Shown in pieces: positions 19,022-26,752 of a stretch of 64,000 bases of DNA (the first letter of the stretch is position 1; the number at the start of each line of letters is the position of its first letter). The notes beneath the pieces are model-generated. The model was not told where the DNA came from and searched no databases. It saw nothing but the letters and a program-made list of their open reading frames with translations. The position numbers and the translations under genes are program-made. The stretch spans positions 558,001 to 622,000 of the forward strand of contig NZ_FOBB01000003.1 in the NCBI RefSeq assembly GCF_900109685.1, read 5' to 3'. The DNA comes from Chitinophaga rupis (GTDB lineage: Bacteria > Bacteroidota > Bacteroidia > Chitinophagales > Chitinophagaceae).

Positions 19022-20260
19022 TCAAGGTTCAGGATTTCCGTTCAGGATCCAGGGCAGATTAAACTTGTGAAATTCAATTGAACGGTGGCTGGTGGAATTA
19101 TTATTTGTATCCTCATTGGTTTCAATTAACGCGGCAACATGATAATCTGCAGTTTTGATCATGCTGGTGTAGCCTCCCTTGCCCTGTTGCTGGGCTTCAT
19201 CTTCTGTAAGCCAGTCGTAGATACGCCTGCTTATAGGCCAGGTTTGTCCGTTATCATAGCTGATGCGTACCCGCATTTTTCCGCGGGTAACGGTGCTGGC
19301 GGAGTTCAGGAATACGATGCGGTTGGGCGCATCAGTATTATAGCGCAGTATAGACGCTTCGCACTTGGGATCCAGCAGCGTATTATCTGATGTAAAAGCA
19401 GGAAAGCCGCTTTCAATGGTGCCCACTGATACTCTTCTTCTTTTGGAGAGCTCCCACTGGCTGGTAACCGGGCGGTCATTGCGCAGTAAGGTGCCATCCA
19501 TTCTTTCTACAATAGTACCTTCATCAGAACCCTCAGGTGTAGGCGAATAGCTCCAGGTAGCGCCATGATCATCGCTGTAAATGTTACGGCCTTTGGCAGG
19601 AATAATTAACCTGCCGGGATGATTGAACTGTGTAACAATACCAATGCCCGGGCCCATAGCATCCCAGGTATATCCCGGTGGCAGCAGGGCAGCTGTTCTG
19701 TCAGCCGGTGTTGACCAGGTAGCGCCCTGGTCATCGCTGTAGCTGGAATACACTTTTCTTTCTCCCCAGGTATCGATCTGGCTGATGGAAGTTAAGGCCC
19801 CATCATTCCATGACATAAACACCCATATTCTTCCATTCGTGCCGTAAGCTGGATCATATACGGAGGTGGGGTTTCCCCAGGTATCGTCGCCGGAGGCAGC
19901 AATCTCGCCCATGGCTGTCCAGGTGGCGCCATTATCAAAAGAGCGTTTATACACCACGTTTATATCGCCCCAATCGGTATTGTTCCAGCGTCTGCATTCG
20001 CAGATGGCTACCAGGGTACCGTTCCTGGTTTTAACAATGGAAGGAATGCGGAAGGAGTGCTGCCCACTGGGGCCGCCATCAAAAAGGGTCAGATAACTAT
20101 GGGATTGCGCTGCAGCAGTAGCGGCCATTACTGCCTCTTTACCTGTTTCAGGTACAGGTTGCAGCCGTTGTTCTGTATTGCTTTTTTTGCACGCGGCAAT
20201 AAACAGGCAGGCGGCGGCAATCAGGGTGCAGCCCCCTAATAGTGGAATGGTGGATTTCAT
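19022..20260 (-). CDS. Exo-alpha-sialidase (GH33) lipoprotein, head of the sialic acid operon
   Basis: First gene of the operon, 412 residues. The signal ends LFIAAC (Cys24). The catalytic arginine of FRIP is Arg71 (HSFRIPSIV). Asp boxes: SFDNGATW, SDDQGATW, SDDHGATW and SYDNGQTW. It has an insertion-rich C-terminal part compared with the second sialidase, and the two are clearly divergent paralogues, so they may prefer different linkages or act at different sites. The promoter with an inverted repeat lies 26-65 bases upstream. Confidence 0.92.
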   Translation of the reverse strand: MKSTIPLLGGCTLIAAACLFIAACKKSNTEQRLQPVPETGKEAVMAATAAAQSHSYLTLFDGGPSGQHSFRIPSIVKTRNGTLVAICECRRWNNTDWGDINVVYKRSFDNGATWTAMGEIAASGDDTWGNPTSVYDPAYGTNGRIWVFMSWNDGALTSISQIDTWGERKVYSSYSDDQGATWSTPADRTAALLPPGYTWDAMGPGIGIVTQFNHPGRLIIPAKGRNIYSDDHGATWSYSPTPEGSDEGTIVERMDGTLLRNDRPVTSQWELSKRRRVSVGTIESGFPAFTSDNTLLDPKCEASILRYNTDAPNRIVFLNSASTVTRGKMRVRISYDNGQTWPISRRIYDWLTEDEAQQQGKGGYTSMIKTADYHVAALIETNEDTNNNSTSHRSIEFHKFNLPWILNGNPEP

Positions 20261-20285
20261 AACGTAGATTTTATTAGTAGTTATG

Positions 20286-20325
20286 TTCTACATAATAAAT
20301 GTAGAATTTGTTTTTAGATTACAAA
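20286..20325 (-). promoter_or_regulatory. Promoter of the sialic acid operon with overlapping operator
   Basis: Read on the minus strand, TTTG (20325-20322) is followed after 18 bases by TACATTTA (20303-20296), one base off the Bacteroidota TAnnTTTG box. An inverted repeat with perfect eight-base arms, TTCTACAT (20286-20293) and ATGTAGAA (20299-20306), spacer AATAA, covers the -7 box. That layout fits repression by a dimer. The GntR protein encoded at 20877-21566 is the natural candidate. Binding is inferred. Confidence 0.55.
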
Positions 20326-20339
20326 AATTTTAGGGCAGA

Positions 20340-20866
20340 TTTTTTTTATGGGATGAGGGGAATAAGAGGCGTATGCCGTTACTGCAGGCAGTTACAGTGG
20401 GTATTACGGTAGTGGATGGCAGGTGTTGATGGCGGGTTGCTAGCGTGCGAGTGAGGGTGGATGGTGGGTAGATGGTGTGGTGATGGCGTGCGGGTAAGAT
20501 GTATGCTCTATTTCCGGGGCGTTACGGCGGCAGAATGGTGGATAGCTGGCAGGTTAATGCTATATGGCGTTACACGGCAGAATAGTAAAGCGGATAAAGG
20601 ATACGGATAAGGTGTATGCCCAATGGCAGGGCATTCAGCAGTATTACAATAGCAAGATGGTTAAGTGAATAAGGGTGGGTGCACATGAAGCGTATCCCCT
20701 ACAGTTGGCATCCGGCCGTAGTATTAAGTAAATGATGGTACAAATTAAGATGAGTTGCATTCCTGTATGGCAGGTCTTCCAGCAATATTACAACGGTAAA
20801 ATAGCGGTGTGGAGTGGATCAAGGACAAATGCCGGCCGCTCTAAGCCTGCGGTTTTGAGCTACCTA
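20340..20866. repeat. G-rich non-coding stretch with decayed direct repeats
   Basis: About 530 bases between the operon promoter and the GntR gene hold no open frame with recognisable coding. The plus strand is G-rich and C-poor. Degenerate repeats are visible: GGCGTTACGGCGGCAGAAT (20518-20536) against GGCGTTACACGGCAGAAT (20566-20583), and GGCAGG..AGCA.TATTACAA at 20625 and again at 20769. No CRISPR-like regularity is present. It may be a decayed minisatellite or remnant of lost sequence. Confidence 0.4.
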
Positions 20867-20867
20867 C

Positions 20868-20878
20868 TGGTCCTACCT
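20868..20878. promoter_or_regulatory. Possible FadR/GntR half-palindrome
   Basis: TGGTCCTACCT matches the FadR-subfamily pattern TnGTnnnACnA except at the last base. It overlaps the stop of the GntR gene, about 600 bases from the operon promoter. Such a short match can occur by chance. Confidence 0.15.
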
Positions 20879-21566
20879 ATTTTTTAAAACTTCTTACCCG
20901 GTCAAAATGAGGTTGCAGGTGAGATAACATCCCTTCCTTAAAATCTTCGACCGTTCCTTTTCTTAATATTTTAACGAGGTCCTGGTGGGTAACTTTTCCT
21001 GAAATCACTTTCTTTTTTTCCAGCTTTATCACGTATCCGAAAATGGGCAATAACAGGCTCTGAAAGCGTTTGAGCGTATTGTTGCCTGTCATTTCATATA
21101 ACTTGCTGTGGAATGCGATCTCGTTGCTGATCCGGAAATTGTTGTCTTTCTCTTTCATTTCCCGGGCTGCAATTTCCTCCAGCTCATCCAGGTCTTTTTC
21201 CGTTTTATGGATATATAAAAGATCGGCAATTCCCATTTCCAGCGCCAGCCTTAGCTCAAACAGATCCTGCAGCGTGGCTTCATCCATAATTTCCGGGGTC
21301 ATCACTTTTTCAAAAGTGCCTACAATGTCAGGATTGGAAATAACCATGCCTGATTTTTTCTTGGCTTCTACAATTCCAAGCATTTTAAAGCGGCTTAACG
21401 CCTCCCTTACTACATTGCGGCTTACGCCTAAAGCTGCCGCCAGCTCCAGCTCCGTGGGCAGGGGATCACCGGGCTTAAAGGACTTCTGCGCAAAATACTC
21501 CCTCAGGCTTATCTCTACCCGCTCAGCCATCGACCTGGATGAAATTGGTTTAATACCATTAACCAT
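20877..21566 (-). CDS. GntR-family (FadR subfamily) transcriptional regulator
   Basis: DNA-binding regulator of 229 residues. The winged helix (about 10-75) shows KPGDPLPTELELAAALGVSR, NVVREALSRFKMLGIV and a basic wing KKKSGMVI; the C-terminal FCD helical domain (about 90-225) would bind an acidic ligand such as a sialate-derived metabolite. ATG 21566 is preferred; an in-frame ATG ten codons upstream is possible. It lies upstream of and in the same orientation as the sialic acid operon and is its likely repressor. A palindrome TTGTACTACAA sits just upstream of its start. Confidence 0.88.
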   Translation of the reverse strand: MVNGIKPISSRSMAERVEISLREYFAQKSFKPGDPLPTELELAAALGVSRNVVREALSRFKMLGIVEAKKKSGMVISNPDIVGTFEKVMTPEIMDEATLQDLFELRLALEMGIADLLYIHKTEKDLDELEEIAAREMKEKDNNFRISNEIAFHSKLYEMTGNNTLKRFQSLLLPIFGYVIKLEKKKVISGKVTHQDLVKILRKGTVEDFKEGMLSHLQPHFDRVRSFKK

Positions 21567-21577
21567 AAATGCTTCTT

Positions 21578-21588
21578 TTGTACTACAA
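21578..21588. promoter_or_regulatory. Palindrome upstream of the GntR gene, possible autoregulatory site
   Basis: TTGTA-C-TACAA, an 11-base palindrome, lies 11 bases upstream of the chosen start codon. It shares the TGTAG core with the operator-like repeat at 20286-20306. It overlaps the alternative upstream start, so that start may be untranslated leader. Confidence 0.3.
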
Positions 21589-21596
21589 GTAAACAA

Positions 21597-21985
21597 ATAT
21601 ATAAAGAAATTATCGCTGCCTGTGTTTATATAATTATTACCTATTTACAAACCAGACCATTAAGATCTTCCAGCTATTCCAGGATCAATGAATATATGAT
21701 GCGGAACTGCTGCGGAGCCAGTAGACCATCCGCGCAATGCAGTTGCATTTAGGCATAAAGTTTGCCAATCACCTGAGTTATTTATAATAACACTTAAGCC
21801 CTGTTCCTGTTAAAGGGCTGGTTAAAATACTCACGGGAACACAGGAGCGTTTCGCATTGGGAAATAACAACTTATGCCATCATGAAAAAAATTTAATGCC
21901 TGCTTTCATGCAGTTGCCGGAAAATTCCGGTACCATAATTACGATAGCTCACTGATTGTTTATACTTTAATCCAAAAGTTTTATT
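21597..21985. other. Divergent intergenic region, no gene seen
   Basis: 389 bases between the GntR gene and the OmpA-like gene. An inverted repeat CCGGAA-AA-TTCCGG occurs at 21917-21930 and AGCCCT/AGGGCT arms lie near 21800-21820. A TTTATACTTTA stretch near 21960 may be the -7 region of the OmpA-like gene. Nothing else is recognised. Confidence 0.4.
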
Positions 21986-22786
21986 ATGAAGTATGCCGGA
22001 AAAACCTTTGCAATATTAATTGTATCGCTGCTGCTGCTGGCAAGTTGTGTGTCCAAGAGAAAATACCTTGACTCACAGGTAGCATTACGCTTATCAAAAA
22101 GCGATAGTGTATCACTGGCCAGGAAGATCAATAGCCTGCAGGATAATATTGCACAGCTGCAGCAGCAGATCAAAGAATTAACCGATGCCAACACCAATGC
22201 ACAGGCCAAACAAAGCCAGCTAAACTCACAGCTAAGCAGCAGTAAAGAAGCCTATCAGCAACAACAGCAAAAATTACAACAGCTACAGTCGCTGCTGGAT
22301 CAGCAAAAACAAAAAGCCGCAGAGCTCCGTAAAAAAATGACAGATGCCCTGAGCGGTTTTAATTCCAATGAATTAACCGTAACACAAAAGAACGGTAAAG
22401 TATATGTAAGCCTCAGTGAAAATCTGCTCTTCCCCTCGGGGAGCGCTGAAGTGAATGCCAAGGGTAAAGATGCATTGAGCAAGCTGGCCGCTGTGCTCAT
22501 CGTCAACCCCGATATATCTGTTAACATAGAAGGCCATACGGACTCTATTCCCATCCGCAGCAAGTACCCTGATAACTGGGCGCTGAGCACTGCCAGATCC
22601 ACCGCTATTGTGAGGATCCTGGTTAACACTTATCATGTAGATCCTGCAAAGGTAGTGGCCTCCGGTCACAGCCAGTACGATCCTGTTGAAAGCAACAGCA
22701 CGCCGGAAGGAAGGGCCAGGAACAGGAGAACAGAAATTATACTCACGCCTAAGCTGGATGAGCTGTATAAATTAATTGGCTCGTGA
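21986..22786 (+). CDS. OmpA/MotB-like peptidoglycan-binding lipoprotein
   Basis: Envelope-linking lipoprotein of 266 residues. Lipobox LLLLASC lies at the end of the signal. A glutamine-rich coiled coil (about 35-115) is followed by an OmpA C-terminal domain (about 130-255) with the peptidoglycan-binding stretch NIEGHTDSIPIRSKYPDNW and SGHSQYDPVESNSTPEGRARNRR split across it. The domain order (lipid anchor, coiled coil, OmpA) suggests it ties the outer membrane to peptidoglycan. It is monocistronic, with a terminator just downstream. Confidence 0.92.
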   Translation: MKYAGKTFAILIVSLLLLASCVSKRKYLDSQVALRLSKSDSVSLARKINSLQDNIAQLQQQIKELTDANTNAQAKQSQLNSQLSSSKEAYQQQQQKLQQLQSLLDQQKQKAAELRKKMTDALSGFNSNELTVTQKNGKVYVSLSENLLFPSGSAEVNAKGKDALSKLAAVLIVNPDISVNIEGHTDSIPIRSKYPDNWALSTARSTAIVRILVNTYHVDPAKVVASGHSQYDPVESNSTPEGRARNRRTEIILTPKLDELYKLIGS

Positions 22787-22813
22787 CCTAACGTTACGGC
22801 CTGAAAATAAAGA

Positions 22814-22846
22814 AGACGTTATCTTAAAAAGGTAACGTCTTTTTTA
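22814..22846 (+). terminator. Rho-independent terminator of the OmpA-like gene
   Basis: AGACGTTA and TAACGTCT pair around a short A-rich loop and are followed by TTTTT. It lies 28 bases after the stop codon. Confidence 0.85.
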
Positions 22847-22852
22847 TGTAAG

Positions 22853-22894
22853 CAAGAAGGGAAGCTGTTTTTGTAATGGCAGCTTCCCTTCTTG
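22853..22894. terminator. Second hairpin between convergent genes
   Basis: Perfect 15-base arms CAAGAAGGGAAGCTG and CAGCTTCCCTTCTTG flank a 12-base loop, 16 bases beyond the metallopeptidase stop on the minus strand. There is no strong T-tract on either side, so its role as terminator or mRNA-end stabiliser is inferred. Confidence 0.55.
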
Positions 22895-22909
22895 ATACGA
22901 GGTACTATG

Positions 22910-23683
22910 TTATTGCGGATACAAGATCTGTGTAGCCAGCACATCCCCTGCTGTAAAGCCATTCCAGGGCAGTACAAATGAATTCATAACAGAGTTAGCA
23001 TCTGTTTGCGGAGTACCGGGTATGTATGTTCCACTGGTTTGGTTGGTATGATGGAAGCCAATGGTGTGGCCCAGCTCATGCGTTATGGCAAACAGCTTCT
23101 GATTAGCTGCCAGGCTATTATAATATGCATTGATCTCTACACTTACACCAGGCCTGCCATTGGAGGCGGGTAAATAAGCCCGGGCGATCCAGTTTGCAGT
23201 TTCATTACCCATAAAAACCCTGCAATGTGAGTCGGACTGGCTGGTTACAATAGACATGCCCAGCCTGGTGCCGTTAACAGCATTCCAGTTATTCACCGCG
23301 CCCTGGATAGCTGTTCTCCAGTTAGACGGTACAGCTGCATCAATGTACAGCTTGATATTCGTGTTGTAGGTGTTGCTTACAATGTAAGTGTTCCTACGTT
23401 GCTCTGTCTGGGGAACGCCGGAGTTGTCCTTCTTCCATACGGCTACACGTTGTTTAAGTTCCGGTAAGGTCATCAGGATATCCAGTTCAACAATTACGCG
23501 GTCTTTGTCAAAAACAATGTGCTGCTTATCAAATCCAAGGCTGGTAAGATAACTGGTCATTTCTTCGGTGTTATCAGCAGCAACAACATCTTTTTTCTCC
23601 TCTTTGGAGCATGCGGAGAACAGTACAATTAAAAAAGTAAGGCTAAGAACGGAATAAAGGTGTGTTTTCTCAGGGGATCTCAT
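22910..23683 (-). CDS. Dual-action HEIGH-type zinc metallopeptidase lipoprotein (M57-like)
   Basis: Secreted, lipid-anchored protease of 257 residues. The lipobox is IVLFSAC after a 25-residue signal. The zinc site is HELGHTIGFHH (HExxHxxGxxH), with three histidines and the catalytic Glu; the Asp/Ser-Met-turn region follows in SVMNSFVLPWNGFTAGD. Family members are predicted dual-action HEIGH peptidases. The substrate is unknown. The gene stands alone, convergent with the OmpA-like gene. Confidence 0.85.
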   Translation of the reverse strand: MRSPEKTHLYSVLSLTFLIVLFSACSKEEKKDVVAADNTEEMTSYLTSLGFDKQHIVFDKDRVIVELDILMTLPELKQRVAVWKKDNSGVPQTEQRRNTYIVSNTYNTNIKLYIDAAVPSNWRTAIQGAVNNWNAVNGTRLGMSIVTSQSDSHCRVFMGNETANWIARAYLPASNGRPGVSVEINAYYNSLAANQKLFAITHELGHTIGFHHTNQTSGTYIPGTPQTDANSVMNSFVLPWNGFTAGDVLATQILYPQ

Positions 23684-23762
23684 AGTAAAAATATTAAGCG
23701 TTAAACAATGTACTAAAGCTAACGCATATGGGGTGTAGTATACTTTCAGTCATTAAGAATTT

Positions 23763-23801
23763 AATAGCTGTAGTGATCAATTTATGATCACTACAGCTAT
23801 T
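23763..23801 (-). terminator. Long hairpin downstream of the small hypothetical gene
   Basis: Perfect 17-base arms, AATAGCTGTAGTGATCA and its complement, flank the five-base loop ATTTA. It begins six bases after the stop of the gene at 23808. The T-tract is weak (ATTAAATTCTT on the minus strand), so it may act as a terminator or a 3'-end protector. Confidence 0.6.
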
Positions 23802-23807
23802 CCCGGA

Positions 23808-24143
23808 TCAATACTGCAGCTGTAAGCCTCTTATTTTATTCAGGGCATCATCCAGCAAACTATAATCATCTGGAGCTATTTTTTGTTCAAGCACTTCATT
23901 TACCCAGCGGTCATAGCTGGTAGTAAATAATAACATTCCCTGCTCCGTTAGATGGGAGGCCTTGATCTGGGTTTGCGCATTAATCTCCTCCCCGGGATTT
24001 AAGATCGGGGTAACCGTCAGGTTCTTCTGTTCAAGATAATTAATAATGCTCCTGAAATAATTGTAAACAGTAGCATTCCGTAATACATGTCCCCTGCCCC
24101 TTTTTGTATTCCAGTTAACTTTGTCAATGGTGTAGTCTTTCAT
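23808..24143 (-). CDS. Hypothetical protein, 111 residues
   Basis: No family recognised. The protein is soluble, mixed in charge, with no signal or membrane segment; it starts MKDYTIDKVNWNTKRGRGHV and ends with an alpha-helical LDDALNKIRGLQL stretch. A perfect hairpin directly downstream and good codon use support a real gene. No neighbour is close enough to form an operon. Confidence 0.65.
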   Translation of the reverse strand: MKDYTIDKVNWNTKRGRGHVLRNATVYNYFRSIINYLEQKNLTVTPILNPGEEINAQTQIKASHLTEQGMLLFTTSYDRWVNEVLEQKIAPDDYSLLDDALNKIRGLQLQY

Positions 24144-24556
24144 TGTTGCGCTCTTATGGTTAATTACTTTCCGGGGGATGTTGCAAAATTGATGCTAACC
24201 ATATGGCCATTTGATAAAAAAGTGTTTACATGAAATACAAATACTTAATTACTAATTATTTGTAAATTATTAACACCAAACTAACACCGGGCCTTGTGAA
24301 CAAGCAGTTTCAGGAAGAAATTATTGATCTTAATTGCCTATAAATTGATGGACTTTTAGCTTGCAGAACAATACACAGCGCAACTTTTTATAATAGATGC
24401 AATTGGCCCTGTTACTGCCCCAAAACAAAGTGTTGCTTTCTATAAACAAAATGCCCATCGTATAATTTGCAGGTATCCGATGGCATTGTAAGGAACGGCC
24501 CGGCGCGGTTTTACCTGAAAAAGGGATATATTGTAAACGGAAACTTACACCTGATC
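24144..24556. other. Divergent intergenic region, no gene seen
   Basis: 413 bases between a minus-strand hypothetical gene and the cyclase. It is A+T-rich around 24210-24290. TATAATTTG at 24461-24469 could belong to the cyclase promoter, but the spacing to a TTG is not convincing. Nothing else is recognised. Confidence 0.35.
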
Positions 24557-25600
24557 ATGAACAAGAACACCTTGTACAAGCTGAAGCAGCTACTCATTAT
24601 TACGGTGATATGGCTAATAATAGGCTTTCTTATTCCGTTCTACGACCGCCTCGCTCTTTTTACAACCAATGCTATACAGCCGGTACCCAAATACACCATG
24701 CTGGAGGCCATCATTATCAATATGGGAGCAGCGCTTATAGGCGCCCTGCTAGGTGGCAGCTTCCTGGTCTTTTTTGTTAATGTGCGGTTCAGGGATAAAT
24801 CTTACGGGTATACGATCGTTGCAGTAGCGCTTTGCTTCATATTGGTGATTGCGATCGTTAATATTATCCTCCGTTTATTCAACATACCTTCTGACTGGGA
24901 CCGGATCCTGAAGAACTGCATGGTGTGGGGGGTGATCGTTACTATTACGCAGCTGTTTGTTCAGATCAATAACAAATTCGGACAAGGAGTTTTCTGGAAC
25001 ATCATCCGCGGCAAGTACAACACCCCCAAGGAAGAACAGCGGATCTTCATGTTCCTGGACCTAAACTCCTCTACAACCATCGCCGAGCAGCTGGGTAATA
25101 AAAAATACCATGCCTTTCTGAAGGATATTTTTACCGATATCACGGATCCCATACTGGACAACAATGGAGAGATCTATCAATATGTTGGCGATGAGGTGAT
25201 CGTGGCCTGGAAATATGACGATGGCATACGCAACAGTAAATGTGTGCAATGCTTCTTTGATATCAAGCTCCACCTGCAGCAGCTGCACAACAAGTATATG
25301 CAGCAGTATGGGCTGATGCCGTCCTTTAAAGCCGGCATTCATTGTGGTAAGGTAGTGGCCGGCGAAGTAGGCATCATTAAAAGGGATATTACCTATTCGG
25401 GCGACGTATTAAATACAACCTCCAGGATCCAGGGCATGTGCAAACAGTTCAATGAAGAAGTGATCGTGTCCGGCGTGCTGGCCGCCTCTCTGCGCCTGGC
25501 AGGCCATTTTGCAACGCTGCCCCTTGGTTCTATTAAGCTGAAGGGAAAGGAGAAGGAAATGCTGCTGATAGCGCTTAAATCTATGACAGCTGAGCGATAG
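24557..25600 (+). CDS. Membrane-bound adenylate/guanylate cyclase (class III)
   Basis: Nucleotide cyclase of 347 residues. Four hydrophobic segments in the first 145 residues (LLIITVIWLIIGFLIPF; AIIINMGAALIGALLGGSFLV; TIVAVALCFILVIAIVNIIL; VWGVIVTITQLFVQI) precede a cytoplasmic class III domain (about 165-340). Metal-binding aspartates are visible in FMFLDLNSST and YQYVGDEVIVAW; the ITYSGDVLNTTSRIQ stretch is the other core motif. The ATG at 24557 is preferred since the membrane helix follows at once. The cyclase chemistry (cAMP or cGMP) cannot be told from the sequence by eye. Confidence 0.88.
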   Translation: MNKNTLYKLKQLLIITVIWLIIGFLIPFYDRLALFTTNAIQPVPKYTMLEAIIINMGAALIGALLGGSFLVFFVNVRFRDKSYGYTIVAVALCFILVIAIVNIILRLFNIPSDWDRILKNCMVWGVIVTITQLFVQINNKFGQGVFWNIIRGKYNTPKEEQRIFMFLDLNSSTTIAEQLGNKKYHAFLKDIFTDITDPILDNNGEIYQYVGDEVIVAWKYDDGIRNSKCVQCFFDIKLHLQQLHNKYMQQYGLMPSFKAGIHCGKVVAGEVGIIKRDITYSGDVLNTTSRIQGMCKQFNEEVIVSGVLAASLRLAGHFATLPLGSIKLKGKEKEMLLIALKSMTAER

Positions 25601-25614
25601 CGCATTGAGCTTTG

Positions 25615-25649
25615 TTTGTTTACCGCATTCACTAAATTCCGTACCTTTG
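25615..25649 (+). promoter_or_regulatory. Promoter of the AraC-family gene
   Basis: TTTG at 25615-25618 and TACCTTTG (a full TAnnTTTG match) at 25642-25649, 20 bases upstream of the start chosen for the regulator. The spacing of 23 is a little long. Confidence 0.55.
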
Positions 25650-25669
25650 AATTATATAAGGGCAAAGCT

Positions 25670-26605
25670 ATGGCAGACAAACTCATTCCCACTGAATCCC
25701 TGGTGCAATTCTATAAACGCACTGGCCAGGATATTCCACCGGAACTCCTCCATGAATCCGGCAAGGCACATTTTAATGTCCGCGAAACCCTTACCTGCAC
25801 CCGCAAAACGCCTTTCAACCGCCGCGACTATTTCAAGATCTGCCTTAGCAGCACTACAGGAAAAGGCAGTGGCATACTGCTATATAACGACCAGGAAATA
25901 CAGCTGAACCAAAGCTGTCTGATCTTTACCAATCCCGCCGTGCCCACTTCCATAGAAGTAACGGCGCCGTTTAACCGCTTTTACTGTTTATTCAACATGC
26001 CCTTTATAGAAGGCCATATACCCCGTGATGTACAATATGCCTGCCCTTTGTTCAATCCTGCCGTGCAGCCGGTAATACCCGTCACAAAGGAAGAAAGAGA
26101 ACGGCTAGGCGTGTACTTCACGCAAATGCAGGTGCTGCAGGCCACCGATTATCCCTTTAAATGGGATATGATCCGCAACCTGCTGCAGCTGCTCATTCAT
26201 GAAGGCATCCGTTTACAACAAAGCCGCCAGGCGCCGGCTTCCCTGGTGCGCGACCGGCTGGTGAATGATTTCTTTGCCTTGTTGAATCAGCAGTTCCCGG
26301 TAGATTCGCCTGAAACTCCTTTGAAGCTATTGACGCCGGCCCGCTTTGCCGACCTGCTGCATGTGCATGTGAACCATTTGAACAGTGTGGTGAAAAAGCA
26401 TACGAATAAAACCACCCGTGAAATTATTCATGAACGCGTGATCACAGAAGCAAAAACATTGCTGCGCAATACAAACTGGAATATCGCAGAGGTCGCCTAC
26501 GCGCTTGGCTTTGAATATCCTTCACACTTCAATAAATATTTCAAGCAGCTTACTACTCAAACACCATTGGAATTTCGCATGGGAAAGAAGATGGTGGCAG
26601 CCTGA
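25670..26605 (+). CDS. AraC-family transcriptional regulator
   Basis: Regulator of 311 residues with a cupin-like N-terminal part and a C-terminal AraC domain; the HTH motifs are FADLLHVHVNHLNSVVKK and VAYALGFEYPSHFNKYFK. The ATG at 25670 lies downstream of a good -7 box, so an open frame that extends upstream is leader. A drug-efflux MFS gene follows 147 bases later in the same direction, a common pairing in which the AraC protein controls the exporter. Confidence 0.9.
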   Translation: MADKLIPTESLVQFYKRTGQDIPPELLHESGKAHFNVRETLTCTRKTPFNRRDYFKICLSSTTGKGSGILLYNDQEIQLNQSCLIFTNPAVPTSIEVTAPFNRFYCLFNMPFIEGHIPRDVQYACPLFNPAVQPVIPVTKEERERLGVYFTQMQVLQATDYPFKWDMIRNLLQLLIHEGIRLQQSRQAPASLVRDRLVNDFFALLNQQFPVDSPETPLKLLTPARFADLLHVHVNHLNSVVKKHTNKTTREIIHERVITEAKTLLRNTNWNIAEVAYALGFEYPSHFNKYFKQLTTQTPLEFRMGKKMVAA

Positions 26606-26698
26606 ACCCCTCTGGCAGGCATTCGTAAGTTATCTTGATCCCACAAAACGGTCCCAGGCAATATTTGATTTGTATAATCATCCCTTTGAATCGTGTAA

Positions 26699-26728
26699 TT
26701 GACATGGGCGCCAGCTGTCCTACCTTTA
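26699..26728 (+). promoter_or_regulatory. Promoter of the Bcr/CflA-type MFS gene
   Basis: TTG at 26699-26701, 19 bases, then TACCTTTA at 26721-26728, one base from TAnnTTTG. It lies 25 bases upstream of the ATG at 26753 and so supports that start. Confidence 0.5.
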
Positions 26729-26752
26729 CTGGGCCAATTTAAAACGATTAAT

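Noticed and set aside
20340..20866. Possible CRISPR array.
   Set aside because: Repeats are few, degenerate and irregularly spaced, and no cas gene is near.
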